Part shown: piece after piece, positions 9,950 through 18,795 of the stretch
Layout: each line of letters begins with the position of its first letter
Position numbering within the stretch: the stretch's first letter is position 1
Assembly (NCBI GenBank): GCA_023480885.1
Contig: JAMCWX010000010.1
Span: 1-64,000, forward strand
Source: Chloroflexota bacterium
GTDB taxonomy: Bacteria > Chloroflexota > UBA6077 > FW602-bin22 > JACPRP01
Length of the DNA stretch: 64,000 bases
Direction of reading: 5' to 3'
The notes under the pieces: generated by a model
What the model was told of the DNA's origin: nothing
The model's database searches: none
Seen by the model: the letters and a program-made list of their open reading frames with translations, nothing else
Position numbers and translations under genes: made by a program

Positions 9950-10660
9950 TCATTTGATCAGCGCCGTTGAGCCATAGCCACGGCAGCTGGCGATCACCTT
10001 GCCGACTATTTTGACATCCCTGGCCAGTATGGGCTTCATTTTGCGGTTCGCCGGCTGAAGGCGAACCCGGCCGTGTTGGCGAAAGAAGAACTTGACCGTG
10101 GCCTCGTCGTGGAGCAGCGCGACCACGATATCGCCATCCTCCGCTATCTCCTGCTGGCGCACGATTATGTAATCTCCGTCGAAAATGCCAGCCTCGACCA
10201 TGCTGTCCCCCTGCACGCGCAGCGCGAAGACGGGCGCGTCGCTGCCGATTTTTCTCAGGTCGATGTAGCCCTCGACGTTCTCTGTGGCCAACAGCGGCTG
10301 CCCGGCGGCCACGCGGCCGATGAATGGGATCCGTCTCTGGGAGCGACCATCGAAACGATCGATCAGTTTTATGGCGCGATGAGCGCGATTAATATTAGGC
10401 AGCGATTCGTCGCGCCCGATGCTGAGGTATCCTTTCTGCTCCAGTTTGCAGAGGTGAGCGTAGGCTGTCTGGCTCGACGACAGCCCAAGCGCCGCACAGA
10501 CCTCGCGCACGGTGGGCGGATAACCGTTCTCGGCGACGAAGCCACGGACAAACTCCAGAGTATCTTGCTGCCGCCTCGTGAGCTTCGTCGACTGCAGCTT
10601 CGCCGTCCCTGCCTTGCTCGCGCCCATTTCCGCCTCGCCTCCGATCAGAAATACAAACAA
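9950..10660 (-). CDS. lexA: LexA repressor (S24 family); likely start at MGASKAG ~10627
   Basis: LTRRQQDTLEFVRGFVAENGYPPTVREVCAALGLSS; cleavage/catalytic region GRVAAGQPLLATENVEGYI...LRVQGDSMVEAGIFDGDYIIVR. Confidence 0.92.
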   Translation of the reverse strand: MFVFLIGGEAEMGASKAGTAKLQSTKLTRRQQDTLEFVRGFVAENGYPPTVREVCAALGLSSSQTAYAHLCKLEQKGYLSIGRDESLPNINRAHRAIKLIDRFDGRSQRRIPFIGRVAAGQPLLATENVEGYIDLRKIGSDAPVFALRVQGDSMVEAGIFDGDYIIVRQQEIAEDGDIVVALLHDEATVKFFFRQHGRVRLQPANRKMKPILARDVKIVGKVIASCRGYGSTALIK

Positions 10661-10667
10661 TTGTTTG
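10654..10667. promoter_or_regulatory. Perfect palindrome upstream of lexA, candidate autoregulatory operator
   Basis: CAAACAATTGTTTG (14 bp) about 27 bp upstream of the likely lexA start. Confidence 0.5.
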
Positions 10668-10758
10668 CTAACATGGCATTATTATAGCGCGAGGCAAGGA
10701 GGCTGTCAAGACAAAAATTCAGGATTAGTGCGCGGAATAAGGATTTACTCATATTACA

Positions 10759-11055
10759 TTGACTCCGGTTCCCTGGGTGTGCCACAATAAGGTCTCAATC
10801 TCGGCCGAGAGGGGGAAAAGACGTTTGATTCTGAAAGACACGCTGGGGGATGCGATCATCCTCAGCGTCTTCGATTTTCTTATGGGGTTCGTCGTTCTTT
10901 TCTGCATGGGGCTACTCATTAGAGGTCTCAAGTATATCGAGATCATCGACCGCGGGAAAGCCGAGCCGGACGTGAAGGTTAGAAGCAGCAAGCACACCAA
11001 CGGCGAGGAAAAACCCGCGCCTGCCATAAAGGCTAGCAGCGTTAAGGAGGTTTAG
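10759..11055 (+). CDS. Sodium-pump decarboxylase gamma (OadG-like) subunit; exact start uncertain
   Basis: Single TM segment near the N-terminus followed by a charged tail, directly upstream of the beta subunit. Confidence 0.6.
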   Translation: MTPVPWVCHNKVSISAERGKRRLILKDTLGDAIILSVFDFLMGFVVLFCMGLLIRGLKYIEIIDRGKAEPDVKVRSSKHTNGEEKPAPAIKASSVKEV

Positions 11056-11056
11056 C

Positions 11057-12208
11057 GTGCCCATCGTTCCTGGCGACTGGATTACGGCCCTTTTCAGCAT
11101 GACGGAAAGGTGGATTGGGGCCACCGGCATCGTGCATTTCTCCATCGGCAATTTCGTGATGATTGCCGTGGGGTTTCTGTTGATATATCTTGGCATAACG
11201 AAGCGACACGAGCCGTTCCTGCTCGTGCCCATCGGCGTCGGCGCCATCCTGGCGAACATTCCCAACACCGGGCTGATGGAGCAAGGGGGACTGCTGCGCT
11301 ACTTCTATAGCGGCGTCGAGCTGACCATCCTGCCCCCACTTATCTTTCTCGGAGTGGGCGCGATGACCGATTTCGGTCCGCTCATCGCCAATCCCAGCGT
11401 GATTCTCTTCGGAGCCGCCGCTCACATTGGCATCTTCATCGCCCTGGTCGGAGCCAAGATGCTCGGCTTCTCGATCTACGAGGCCGGCGCCATCGGCATA
11501 ATCGGTGGCGCTGACGGGCCGATGGCCATCTACGTTTCCTCCAAGCTCGCGCCTCACCTCCTGGGGCAGGTAGCGGTGGCCGCGTACTCCTATATGGCGC
11601 TGCTGCCAATCATTCAGCCGCCCATAATGCGCCTGCTGACGACCAAGAAAGCGCGCACGACGATTATGAAGCAACTGCGTCCCGTGACACGTAGAGAGCG
11701 GATCATCTTCCCTATCGTAATGCTCGTCGTCGTCAACGCTCTCCTGCCACCCATCGCTCCTCTCGTTTCAATGTTCATGCTGGGTAACCTGCTGCGAGAG
11801 AGCGGCGTCGTCGAGCGGCTTTCGAATACAGCCGCCGGAACGATGTTAGACATCGTCACCATCTTCCTGGTGACCGCCATCGGCGCGACGATGAGCGCCG
11901 AGAACTTCTTCAACTTCAGGACGGCCGAGATAGTCGTGCTGGGAATGATCGCCTTCGCCACAGGCACGGCAGGGGGTGTGCTGGCCGGCAACGTGGCCTA
12001 CTGGTTAACCAAGGGGAAAATAAACCCGCTCATCGGCTCTGCTGGCATCGCCGCGGTGCCGATGGCTGCCAGGGTATCGCACATGGTCGCCTTCAAGGAG
12101 AACCCGCGCAACCTGCTCGTGATGCACGCGATGGGACCCAACATCGCCGGCGTGTTCGGCACGGCAGTGTCGGGGTCAATTATGTTAACCTTGCTGGGCT
12201 TTTCCTAG
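11057..12208 (+). CDS. Na+-transporting oxaloacetate/methylmalonyl-CoA decarboxylase beta subunit
   Basis: LLIYLGITKRHEPFLLVPIGVGAILANIP, FLGVGAMTDFGPLIANP, IGIIGGADGPMAIYVSSKLAP, AAVPMAARVSH. Confidence 0.92.
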   Translation: MPIVPGDWITALFSMTERWIGATGIVHFSIGNFVMIAVGFLLIYLGITKRHEPFLLVPIGVGAILANIPNTGLMEQGGLLRYFYSGVELTILPPLIFLGVGAMTDFGPLIANPSVILFGAAAHIGIFIALVGAKMLGFSIYEAGAIGIIGGADGPMAIYVSSKLAPHLLGQVAVAAYSYMALLPIIQPPIMRLLTTKKARTTIMKQLRPVTRRERIIFPIVMLVVVNALLPPIAPLVSMFMLGNLLRESGVVERLSNTAAGTMLDIVTIFLVTAIGATMSAENFFNFRTAEIVVLGMIAFATGTAGGVLAGNVAYWLTKGKINPLIGSAGIAAVPMAARVSHMVAFKENPRNLLVMHAMGPNIAGVFGTAVSGSIMLTLLGFS

Positions 12209-12584
12209 AGAGCGCCTCGCGCAGGTCTTTTTCCCTTATCCTGCCCTCGAGGGTAACCTGGCTGTCGACGATCACCACAGGGATAACCCCCTTATAGCGC
12301 CGGTAGAGGTCATCATCCGTGCTTATATCTATCTCTTCTACGGTCAGATCGTAATCGTGTTGCAGCTCGTCGAGGCTGTTCCGCACGCCTCGACAGAGCG
12401 TGCAGCCTTGTTTCGTGTAGAGGATTACGTGGTGCGCCTTGGAGCGTTTGTGGCGAAAGAACATATAGTCCTTTACGTTGTTGGTCACGATGGCCGCTTC
12501 TTTTTCCTGAGCTACGGCGGCGATGAGGGCATCCGTCGTCGAGAGAATCTTGCCCCGCCGGGCGAAATCATATCGACGGCTCAA
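12180..12584 (-). CDS. Chimeric ORF: C-terminal half of a PIN (VapC-like) domain fused to a glutaredoxin-like (DUF836-type) domain
   Basis: DFARRGKILSTTDALIAAVAQEKEAAIVTNNVKDYMFF (PIN C-terminal half) then VILYTKQGCTLCRGVRNSLDELQHDYDLTVEEIDISTDDDLYRRYKGVIPVVIVD. Confidence 0.7.
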   Translation of the reverse strand: MSRRYDFARRGKILSTTDALIAAVAQEKEAAIVTNNVKDYMFFRHKRSKAHHVILYTKQGCTLCRGVRNSLDELQHDYDLTVEEIDISTDDDLYRRYKGVIPVVIVDSQVTLEGRIREKDLREALSRKSPARLT

Positions 12585-13756
12585 CCGATCTCTTGCGCCA
12601 CCAGTTCTCTAACCGTTGGTCTGTAGTTGAGCACCAGGAACCCGGCGATGAACGGCATGGCTGAAAGGAGCGTCATAGCCGTGGGAAGGCCCCAGTTGTC
12701 AGCTAAGAAGCCGGTGATCGACACGCCGACGCCGCTCGTAACAAAGGCCAGCCCCAGCGCCAGACCCGAGGCCAGCCCCAGGTTCTTCGGCATCATCTCC
12801 TGCACCATCACCAGCGTGATGCTGAAGGTCGAGCCAAAAAGAAGTCCCATGGGAACCGCCACCAGGAACGAGAGGGGCGGCATAGTTTGCAGGAAAAGGT
12901 ACACTACCGGCGACAGGAGCACTGACGAGAAAAACACAACCTTCTTTCGGCCGATCATATCTGATAGCACCCCACCGATCAACGCGCCCACGGCCAGCGC
13001 TATCAGTACCACAAAGAGGATCTGGCTCGATGTCTCTATCGAAACGCCTTTGCTCTCGTACAACAACGGCAGGAAGTTGTTTATGCCACCCTGGGTCCAG
13101 GAGCGGAGCATAATCAGCAAGATGAGCGATGCGATGCCTACGATGGGCACGTCCAGCTTGGTCGACGATTTGGCCGCGGTCTTTACTGCCTTCTTGCGAT
13201 GTTGCTCGACGGCAAACATCGCCTGGTAGAGCCAGAGGGCGCTGATAATGCCAGGCACCAGCATAAAGACTGAGCCACGCAGCCCAAAAGTCGCGAACAG
13301 CGCCGCGCCGATGACAGGGCCGAGGGAATAGCCGAAGTTACCGCCGAGCATGTAGACCGAAACGGCTGTCCCCTTCCGCTCCTCGCTTAGCAGCGACGCG
13401 TTCATGGCGCCCTGCGGATGGAAAGCTCCCGCGCCGAGGCCCGCTAACGTGGCGATGATGATTAACCAGACATAATCGGGAGCAAATCCAAAGCCGCTTA
13501 TGAAGATAGCCCCCCAAAGCAGTCCGCCAGGCGCCAGCAATCTGGTGCCGAATCGATCGGCCAGGTAACCAAAGAGTGGCTGCGATAGCGAGGACGTCAC
13601 CGTATACATCGTGGCGATAAACGCCACGCCGACGTATGACAGGTTCAACGAGGCCATTAGCAAAGGGAAGGCAATCGGGATGATGTTGGCGTTCAGGTCT
13701 GTGGCGAAATGGCCGATGGCCACCGACCACAACAGTTTGTTCTTGAATAGCGACAT
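12581..13756 (-). CDS. MFS transporter
   Basis: 12-TM pattern; FGYLADRFGTRLLAPGG, LGAGAFHPQGAMNASLL. Confidence 0.88.
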   Translation of the reverse strand: MSLFKNKLLWSVAIGHFATDLNANIIPIAFPLLMASLNLSYVGVAFIATMYTVTSSLSQPLFGYLADRFGTRLLAPGGLLWGAIFISGFGFAPDYVWLIIIATLAGLGAGAFHPQGAMNASLLSEERKGTAVSVYMLGGNFGYSLGPVIGAALFATFGLRGSVFMLVPGIISALWLYQAMFAVEQHRKKAVKTAAKSSTKLDVPIVGIASLILLIMLRSWTQGGINNFLPLLYESKGVSIETSSQILFVVLIALAVGALIGGVLSDMIGRKKVVFFSSVLLSPVVYLFLQTMPPLSFLVAVPMGLLFGSTFSITLVMVQEMMPKNLGLASGLALGLAFVTSGVGVSITGFLADNWGLPTAMTLLSAMPFIAGFLVLNYRPTVRELVAQEIG

Positions 13757-14018
13757 CGAGAACTCCCATCGTCAAGGTCAAGGCAAAGCTGCCGGGAAGA
13801 GCCTCCTCAATAACGACGCCATCCGCAGGAATCAGAGGACGGGGGCTGAAGGATCGAGGATGCTCGATCATTATAGCACATTGGCTAACTTAGCAAACAT
13901 TCCCTGAGGGAAGCTTGTATGGAGCTGTCAATCGGCCTATTGACTTCAGGGTTGCGGCGGATTAGGATAGAGACTACCAGGGGGAGAACTAGTTACCCGC
14001 ACTCTGGACGACAGGCTT

Positions 14019-17000
14019 ATGGCGGAAGAAATGCCCGGCATCGTCACTAAGATACTTTTGCCCCAGCGACGACCCGACGTGCTGCGTCGTCCCAGACTGA
14101 TGGAGTTCCTACACCAGCACATCGATCATCGCTTATTGCTCGTTTCCGCGCCCGCGGGCTACGGCAAGACTACGCTCTTGATCGATTTCGCCCACGACTT
14201 AAGCTTTCCCGCCTGCTGGTACTCGCTCGACGACTCCGATGGCGATCCCAGGGTTTTCTTCCAGTATCTTATCGCCACCATTCAGCAGCGATTTCCAGAG
14301 TTTGGGCACCAGGCGCAATCCCTGCTGCGCGCTATTGGAGATGTCGGCAAAGAAATGAAATCCATCGTCGGCGTGATAGTCAACGAGATTCAGTCCACTA
14401 TCCCGCAGTATTTCGCGGTCGTCCTCGACGACTATCACTGCGTCGACGATAGCGATGACGTCAACGAGGCTATCGACCTGCTACTTTACTATCTGCCAGA
14501 GCACTGCCACATCATCCTCGCCACCCGCACCCTGCCGCGGCTTACCCTCTCGCGCCTTGCCGCCCACCGCCAGGTAGCAGGCCTCGGCATGCGCGATCTC
14601 ATGTTCACGGCGCAGGAGATCAGGGAGCTGATGAGCAAGAACTTCAAGCTCATCCTGCCTGAGAATCGCGCCGAAGAGATGGCCGTGGAATCCGAAGGCT
14701 GGATCACGGGGATACTGCTCACGACGCACACCCTGTGGCAGGGCCTGTTCGAAACGATAGTGCGCGCCCGCAAGTCGGGGGGAGAAATCTTCGACTACCT
14801 GGCCATGGAGGTCTATCAGCAGCAAAGCGAAGAGGTGCAGCGGTTCCTGCTTTCGACCTCTATTCTCCCACGCCTTAACCACGGCCAGTGCGATGAGTTG
14901 CTAGGTATCGCCAACTCACGAGAGATACTCACGTACCTCGAAGACATCAACCTGTTCATCGTCCGTCTCGACGAGGAGGGCGAATGGTATCGCTACCACA
15001 ACCTCTTCCAGGAGTTCCTGGAAGCCAAGCTCAAGACGGAGTTTCCGGCGCAATTCCACGAGCAAAACCTTCGCGCTGCTCGACTCGCCGAAAGCGCGAG
15101 GGACTGGAACCAGGCAATCAATCACTACCTCAAGATAGCTGATTATCGGCAAGTTGTGAGGATCATCGACGCTGTGGCAGAGCGAATGCTCAACGCTGGG
15201 CAATGGCGAACCGTCGCCCGCTGGATCGATATGCTACCCGAGATGGAGATGCTCCGCTACCCTTCTGTTCTCATACACAAGGCTACCATTCTCGGCCAGA
15301 TTGGCGAATTGGACAAAGCCATCGACTATTTGAATCTGGCTTGTGACAGGCTTCTTCAGAGCGGTGACAGAGAGGCAGCAGCTAGATGCTTCATCCTCAG
15401 GAGCACAGCCAGGCGATTGAAGGGCAGGCATTATGAGGCCATCGAGGACTCGCAACAGGCGCTCGAACTGGTTCCCTTCGAGCGCTCGCCTATCGCCGCC
15501 CAGGCACACAAGAACCTCGGCCTCTGTTGCTGGATGCTAGGCGACAGCGCCAGGGGAGCCGCCGAACTGGAGCGCGCGCTGGACATCGCGGAAGCTAACG
15601 ACGACGTCTACAACCTGGCCATGCTTCACCTGGACCATGGCGACCTGTGTGTGACGACGGGGGAACTGGATAACTCACACTACCATTACCGCGAAGCAAT
15701 TCGCTACTGGCAGCGTCTCGGCAACGCTGGTTACCTGGGCCAAACACTTAATGGGATAGCCGTCCTCTTGTACTACCGTGGCCAATACGATGAGGCGCTG
15801 CAAACACTGGAAGAGGCGCTCGCCAAGGCGAGAGAAGTCGGATACCTGAGAGTGGAGGCTTATGCCCTGGCCAGCGTAGGCGATGTGCACCTGGATCTTC
15901 GACGGCATAAAGAAGCGCTGGAAGCGTACGAAATGAGCCTGGAGATCGCCCGCAGGGTCGACGAAGCTTTCCTCATCGCCTACTGCCTGGGCGCAATCGG
16001 CATGGTTCATCGCCTGGCCGGCGAGATGGTGACGGCCGAGAAGTTCGTCAAGCGAGCCCTCCAACTGGCCACCGCGCGCAAGTCGCATTTCGAGATCGGC
16101 CTTTTCGAGACTTTGCTGGGCATCCTTTGCAACGACCGGGGAGAAGCGCTGCACGGCCAGCGCTACCTGCGACACGCCTGCCGGTGTCTGAGGCGCAGCA
16201 ACGCCCAGCGCGAGCTGGCGCGAGCCAAGATTCACCTCGCGAACGCGAGCTTCTTGCGGGGGCAGACAGATCAGGCAATGAAGCACCTCGCGGACGTCTT
16301 GGAAATGGCCGCCAGGCTGGGATATGACCAGTTCCTCGTCGTCGAGGGCCGGAGCGCCAGGCCACTGATCGAGTTTGCCGTGGCGCGCGGTCTCGGCGCC
16401 ACCCAGTTGCAAAGCGTGTTGCGGCGTGTAGGGGATGCCTCTCCCTTGCCGGCTGAGCAATCTGCGTTCACGCCCCTCGTGGAAGTTCAGCTCGACAGGC
16501 CTCACAGCGTCGAGGTCTTTGCGCTGGGCCACTCGCGCGTGGTGTGCGACGGCAGGGTGATCACCACAGCCGACTGGGCCACCGAGAAAACCAAGGAAAT
16601 GTTCTTCTACTTCCTATCCCATCCCGATGGCCTGAGGCGGGAGCAAGTCGTGGACGGTTTGTGGCCCGACCAGCCCCCTGGCAAAGGAGACGGTTGCTTC
16701 CACTCGACCATGTATCGTCTGCGTCGCGCCCTTTACAACGACTGCATCATCTATGACAATGGACAGTACCGTCTCAACGTCGCCGGCAACTTCTACTGCG
16801 ACGCGGAAGAGTTCGAGAACCTGATCGCTCAGGCCGATAGGCTGAATCCGGACCCCGCACAGGTCGACCTCTACCGCCAGGCGATCGAGCTGTATCGGGG
16901 AACCTTTATCGACGACCTCTACGTAAACTGGTGCGAGGACCAGCGCCAGAGTCTGGAGGATGCTTATCTGCGCGCCCTCTACGCGCTGTCACGCTTCCAC

Positions 17001-17261
17001 ATCGATCGCGGCGATTATCAGACTGGCCTCAGTTTTCTAGATCGCATCATCGCCAGGGATAGCTTCAGCGAGGAGGCCCACTGCGAGAAAATGCGCTGTC
17101 TCATGCTGATGGGTCAGCAATCAGCAGCCATCAAGCACTATCGCCGATATCGGGACTCCCTCGAACGAGATCTCGGCGTCAATCCGTCACCAAAGATAAA
17201 GGCGGTCTATCAAGAGGTTCTTCGAGATGTGGTCCCCTCCAGGCCACAGCCCTCCCGCTGA
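14019..17261 (+). CDS. MalT-like STAND ATPase / TPR / BTAD (SARP-type) transcriptional regulator
   Basis: Walker A SAPAGYGKTTLL, VVLDDYH, repeated TPRs, C-terminal wHTH (HPDGLRREQVVDGLWPDQPPGKGDGCFHSTMYRLRRAL) and BTAD (LYRGTFIDDLY..WCEDQRQSLEDAYLRALYALSRFHIDRGDY). Confidence 0.88.
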   Translation: MAEEMPGIVTKILLPQRRPDVLRRPRLMEFLHQHIDHRLLLVSAPAGYGKTTLLIDFAHDLSFPACWYSLDDSDGDPRVFFQYLIATIQQRFPEFGHQAQSLLRAIGDVGKEMKSIVGVIVNEIQSTIPQYFAVVLDDYHCVDDSDDVNEAIDLLLYYLPEHCHIILATRTLPRLTLSRLAAHRQVAGLGMRDLMFTAQEIRELMSKNFKLILPENRAEEMAVESEGWITGILLTTHTLWQGLFETIVRARKSGGEIFDYLAMEVYQQQSEEVQRFLLSTSILPRLNHGQCDELLGIANSREILTYLEDINLFIVRLDEEGEWYRYHNLFQEFLEAKLKTEFPAQFHEQNLRAARLAESARDWNQAINHYLKIADYRQVVRIIDAVAERMLNAGQWRTVARWIDMLPEMEMLRYPSVLIHKATILGQIGELDKAIDYLNLACDRLLQSGDREAAARCFILRSTARRLKGRHYEAIEDSQQALELVPFERSPIAAQAHKNLGLCCWMLGDSARGAAELERALDIAEANDDVYNLAMLHLDHGDLCVTTGELDNSHYHYREAIRYWQRLGNAGYLGQTLNGIAVLLYYRGQYDEALQTLEEALAKAREVGYLRVEAYALASVGDVHLDLRRHKEALEAYEMSLEIARRVDEAFLIAYCLGAIGMVHRLAGEMVTAEKFVKRALQLATARKSHFEIGLFETLLGILCNDRGEALHGQRYLRHACRCLRRSNAQRELARAKIHLANASFLRGQTDQAMKHLADVLEMAARLGYDQFLVVEGRSARPLIEFAVARGLGATQLQSVLRRVGDASPLPAEQSAFTPLVEVQLDRPHSVEVFALGHSRVVCDGRVITTADWATEKTKEMFFYFLSHPDGLRREQVVDGLWPDQPPGKGDGCFHSTMYRLRRALYNDCIIYDNGQYRLNVAGNFYCDAEEFENLIAQADRLNPDPAQVDLYRQAIELYRGTFIDDLYVNWCEDQRQSLEDAYLRALYALSRFHIDRGDYQTGLSFLDRIIARDSFSEEAHCEKMRCLMLMGQQSAAIKHYRRYRDSLERDLGVNPSPKIKAVYQEVLRDVVPSRPQPSR

Positions 17262-17376
17262 ATCTCAGACCAGCTACCTTCAGCCCCCGCGGACTTTCTT
17301 GCCAACTATTTATCATTTTCGATGGAAAATCTCCGAAAAATGCATCCCTTGTCAGTGTTTTGTGAGAGTCGATCTC

Positions 17377-17392
17377 TATACTCCTCAGTATA
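17377..17392. promoter_or_regulatory. Inverted repeat upstream of the small peptide gene, candidate operator
   Basis: TATACT-cctc-AGTATA, 40 bp upstream of the peptide ATG. Confidence 0.4.
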
Positions 17393-17431
17393 AGCAGGGC
17401 AAAGCCCGAAAAACAAGAGGAGGCTCGCAAG

Positions 17432-17536
17432 ATGAAAGGGATCCGCAATCTCTCCTGGAAGATCGTCTACGCAGCTCTGGCCATCGCAGCTCTGGCGATC
17501 GCCAGCGGCGCGCCCGTCGGCGGCAGCGGCTTCTAG
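17432..17536 (+). CDS. 34-aa hydrophobic/signal-like peptide
   Basis: MKGIRNLSWKIVYAALAIAALAIASGAPVGGSGF; strong RBS GAGGAGG 8 nt upstream. Too short for the supplied ORF track. Confidence 0.65.
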   Translation: MKGIRNLSWKIVYAALAIAALAIASGAPVGGSGF

Positions 17537-17581
17537 TCCTGGCCCAACTCTTTGACAACTATCCATTAGGAGGCGACCTGG

Positions 17582-18169
17582 GTGATTCTACCGGCGGCGA
17601 TCGTAATTGCGCTGATCACAGCCGCAGTGCGAGGCGGGAGCCTGCGCCATCTAGCCGATTTGCGTTTGCGCTTCGGATGGATGTTCTTGCTAGCCTTCTT
17701 CCTGCAGGCCTACGTGGTCTATTTCCCGGCAGGAAAAGACACGGCAGCCTTTGACATCGGACGTGGGCTCCTCGTCTCCTCTTACCTTCTGCTGCTGATG
17801 GCCGTCTGCCTGAACTGGCATCTAGCGGCGATGCGGCTCCTGGGACCTGGCTTGATCCTCAATTTTGTCGCCATCCTCGCAAACGGAGGGTATATGCCAG
17901 TAGCACCGGAGTCGCTAACGCAGTCGGGATACCAGAACCTGGTTTCGGTCCTCGAGCCAGGAAGCCGCGTGTTCCTGACCAAGGATGTTTTGATCCCGCG
18001 TGACGAGATACAGCTCTACGCGCTGGGCGATATCTTCGTGTTGCCGCTACCCAAGCCAATCGCCAGCGTCTTCAGCCCTGGCGACGTTCTCATCGCAATC
18101 GGGACATTCCTGCTGATACAGACAGGACTGAGTGGACAGAGGCGCCGCGTTGGTTACGCCTTTCACTAG
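17582..18169 (+). CDS. DUF5317-like membrane protein (GTG start)
   Basis: RBS AGGAGG 8 nt upstream of GTG; ILNFVAILANGGYMPVAPESL...FLTKDVLIPRDEIQLYALGDIFVLP resembles the DUF5317 family. Confidence 0.75.
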   Translation: MILPAAIVIALITAAVRGGSLRHLADLRLRFGWMFLLAFFLQAYVVYFPAGKDTAAFDIGRGLLVSSYLLLLMAVCLNWHLAAMRLLGPGLILNFVAILANGGYMPVAPESLTQSGYQNLVSVLEPGSRVFLTKDVLIPRDEIQLYALGDIFVLPLPKPIASVFSPGDVLIAIGTFLLIQTGLSGQRRRVGYAFH

Positions 18170-18221
18170 TTGAACAGGACGGAGGCCAGCTTCGTCTGAA
18201 AAGGCGCAGCTTACAGTCCCC

Positions 18222-18252
18222 GTAATACATTGCCTTGCCAGTAATGTGTTAC
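18222..18252. other. Hairpin in the intergenic leader
   Basis: GTAATACATT / AATGTGTTAC, 10-bp stem (one GU), 11-nt loop. Confidence 0.55.
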
Positions 18253-18281
18253 AGTTCCGTCCGACTTCTCTCCCCCGCTTG

Positions 18282-18305
18282 AGGCAGGGCAGCAATGCCC
18301 TGCCT
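18282..18305. other. Hairpin with GNRA-type loop
   Basis: AGGCAGGGCA-GCAA-TGCCCTGCCT, 10-bp perfect stem. Confidence 0.65.
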
Positions 18306-18468
18306 AAACTTTGCACGGGTGATTGGTGTGGTGGCGCCTGAACCTGCGGGCTTGCAGGTTGCTGAACGCGTCAAGGCTGGTTATGTGCAGGTGGCGCGAA
18401 CCTCGCGTTTGCGCTCAAGTAGCCGCAGGATCATCAACATCTGGCAGAATTCTCAACGGGAGGAACCG

Positions 18469-18795
18469 ATGTCTTTCGAAGGACTGCAAGCGGTTATCGG
18501 CAGGGCAGTTGTCGACCAAAGCTTCCGCAACGGGCTCCTGGAGGACCCCTCCAGCGCGATAGACGCTTTCGAACTCACCGAGACCGAGTTCAAGGCAATA
18601 GCCACTATTCGCGCGGACGATCTTCAGCAGTTTGCCACCAAATTACACTGGTGGATCACGCAAAATGCCTTGCAGGGCGAGCGATACGAGCCCATCGTGC
18701 AGCGCGATTACGAGACTTGCTGTCTCCAGCTTCCCTCAAACACCATCTCGCCAATGTCGTTGCGTGGCCGGGGATTGGGCCAGCGCTCGGCGTAG
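18469..18795 (+). CDS. NHLP-clan (Os1348/Franean1_4349-like) RiPP-precursor-like protein
   Basis: MSFEGLQAVIGRAVVDQSFRNGLLEDPSSAIDAFELTETEFKAIATIRADDLQQFATKL matches the leader pattern (..GRA..D..FR..LL.DP..A...F.LT..E..A...). RBS GGGAGGA upstream. Confidence 0.7.
   Translation: MSFEGLQAVIGRAVVDQSFRNGLLEDPSSAIDAFELTETEFKAIATIRADDLQQFATKLHWWITQNALQGERYEPIVQRDYETCCLQLPSNTISPMSLRGRGLGQRSA

Noticed and set aside
15675-16532. 285-aa minus-strand ORF
   Set aside because: Antisense to the STAND/BTAD regulator; judged a shadow ORF.
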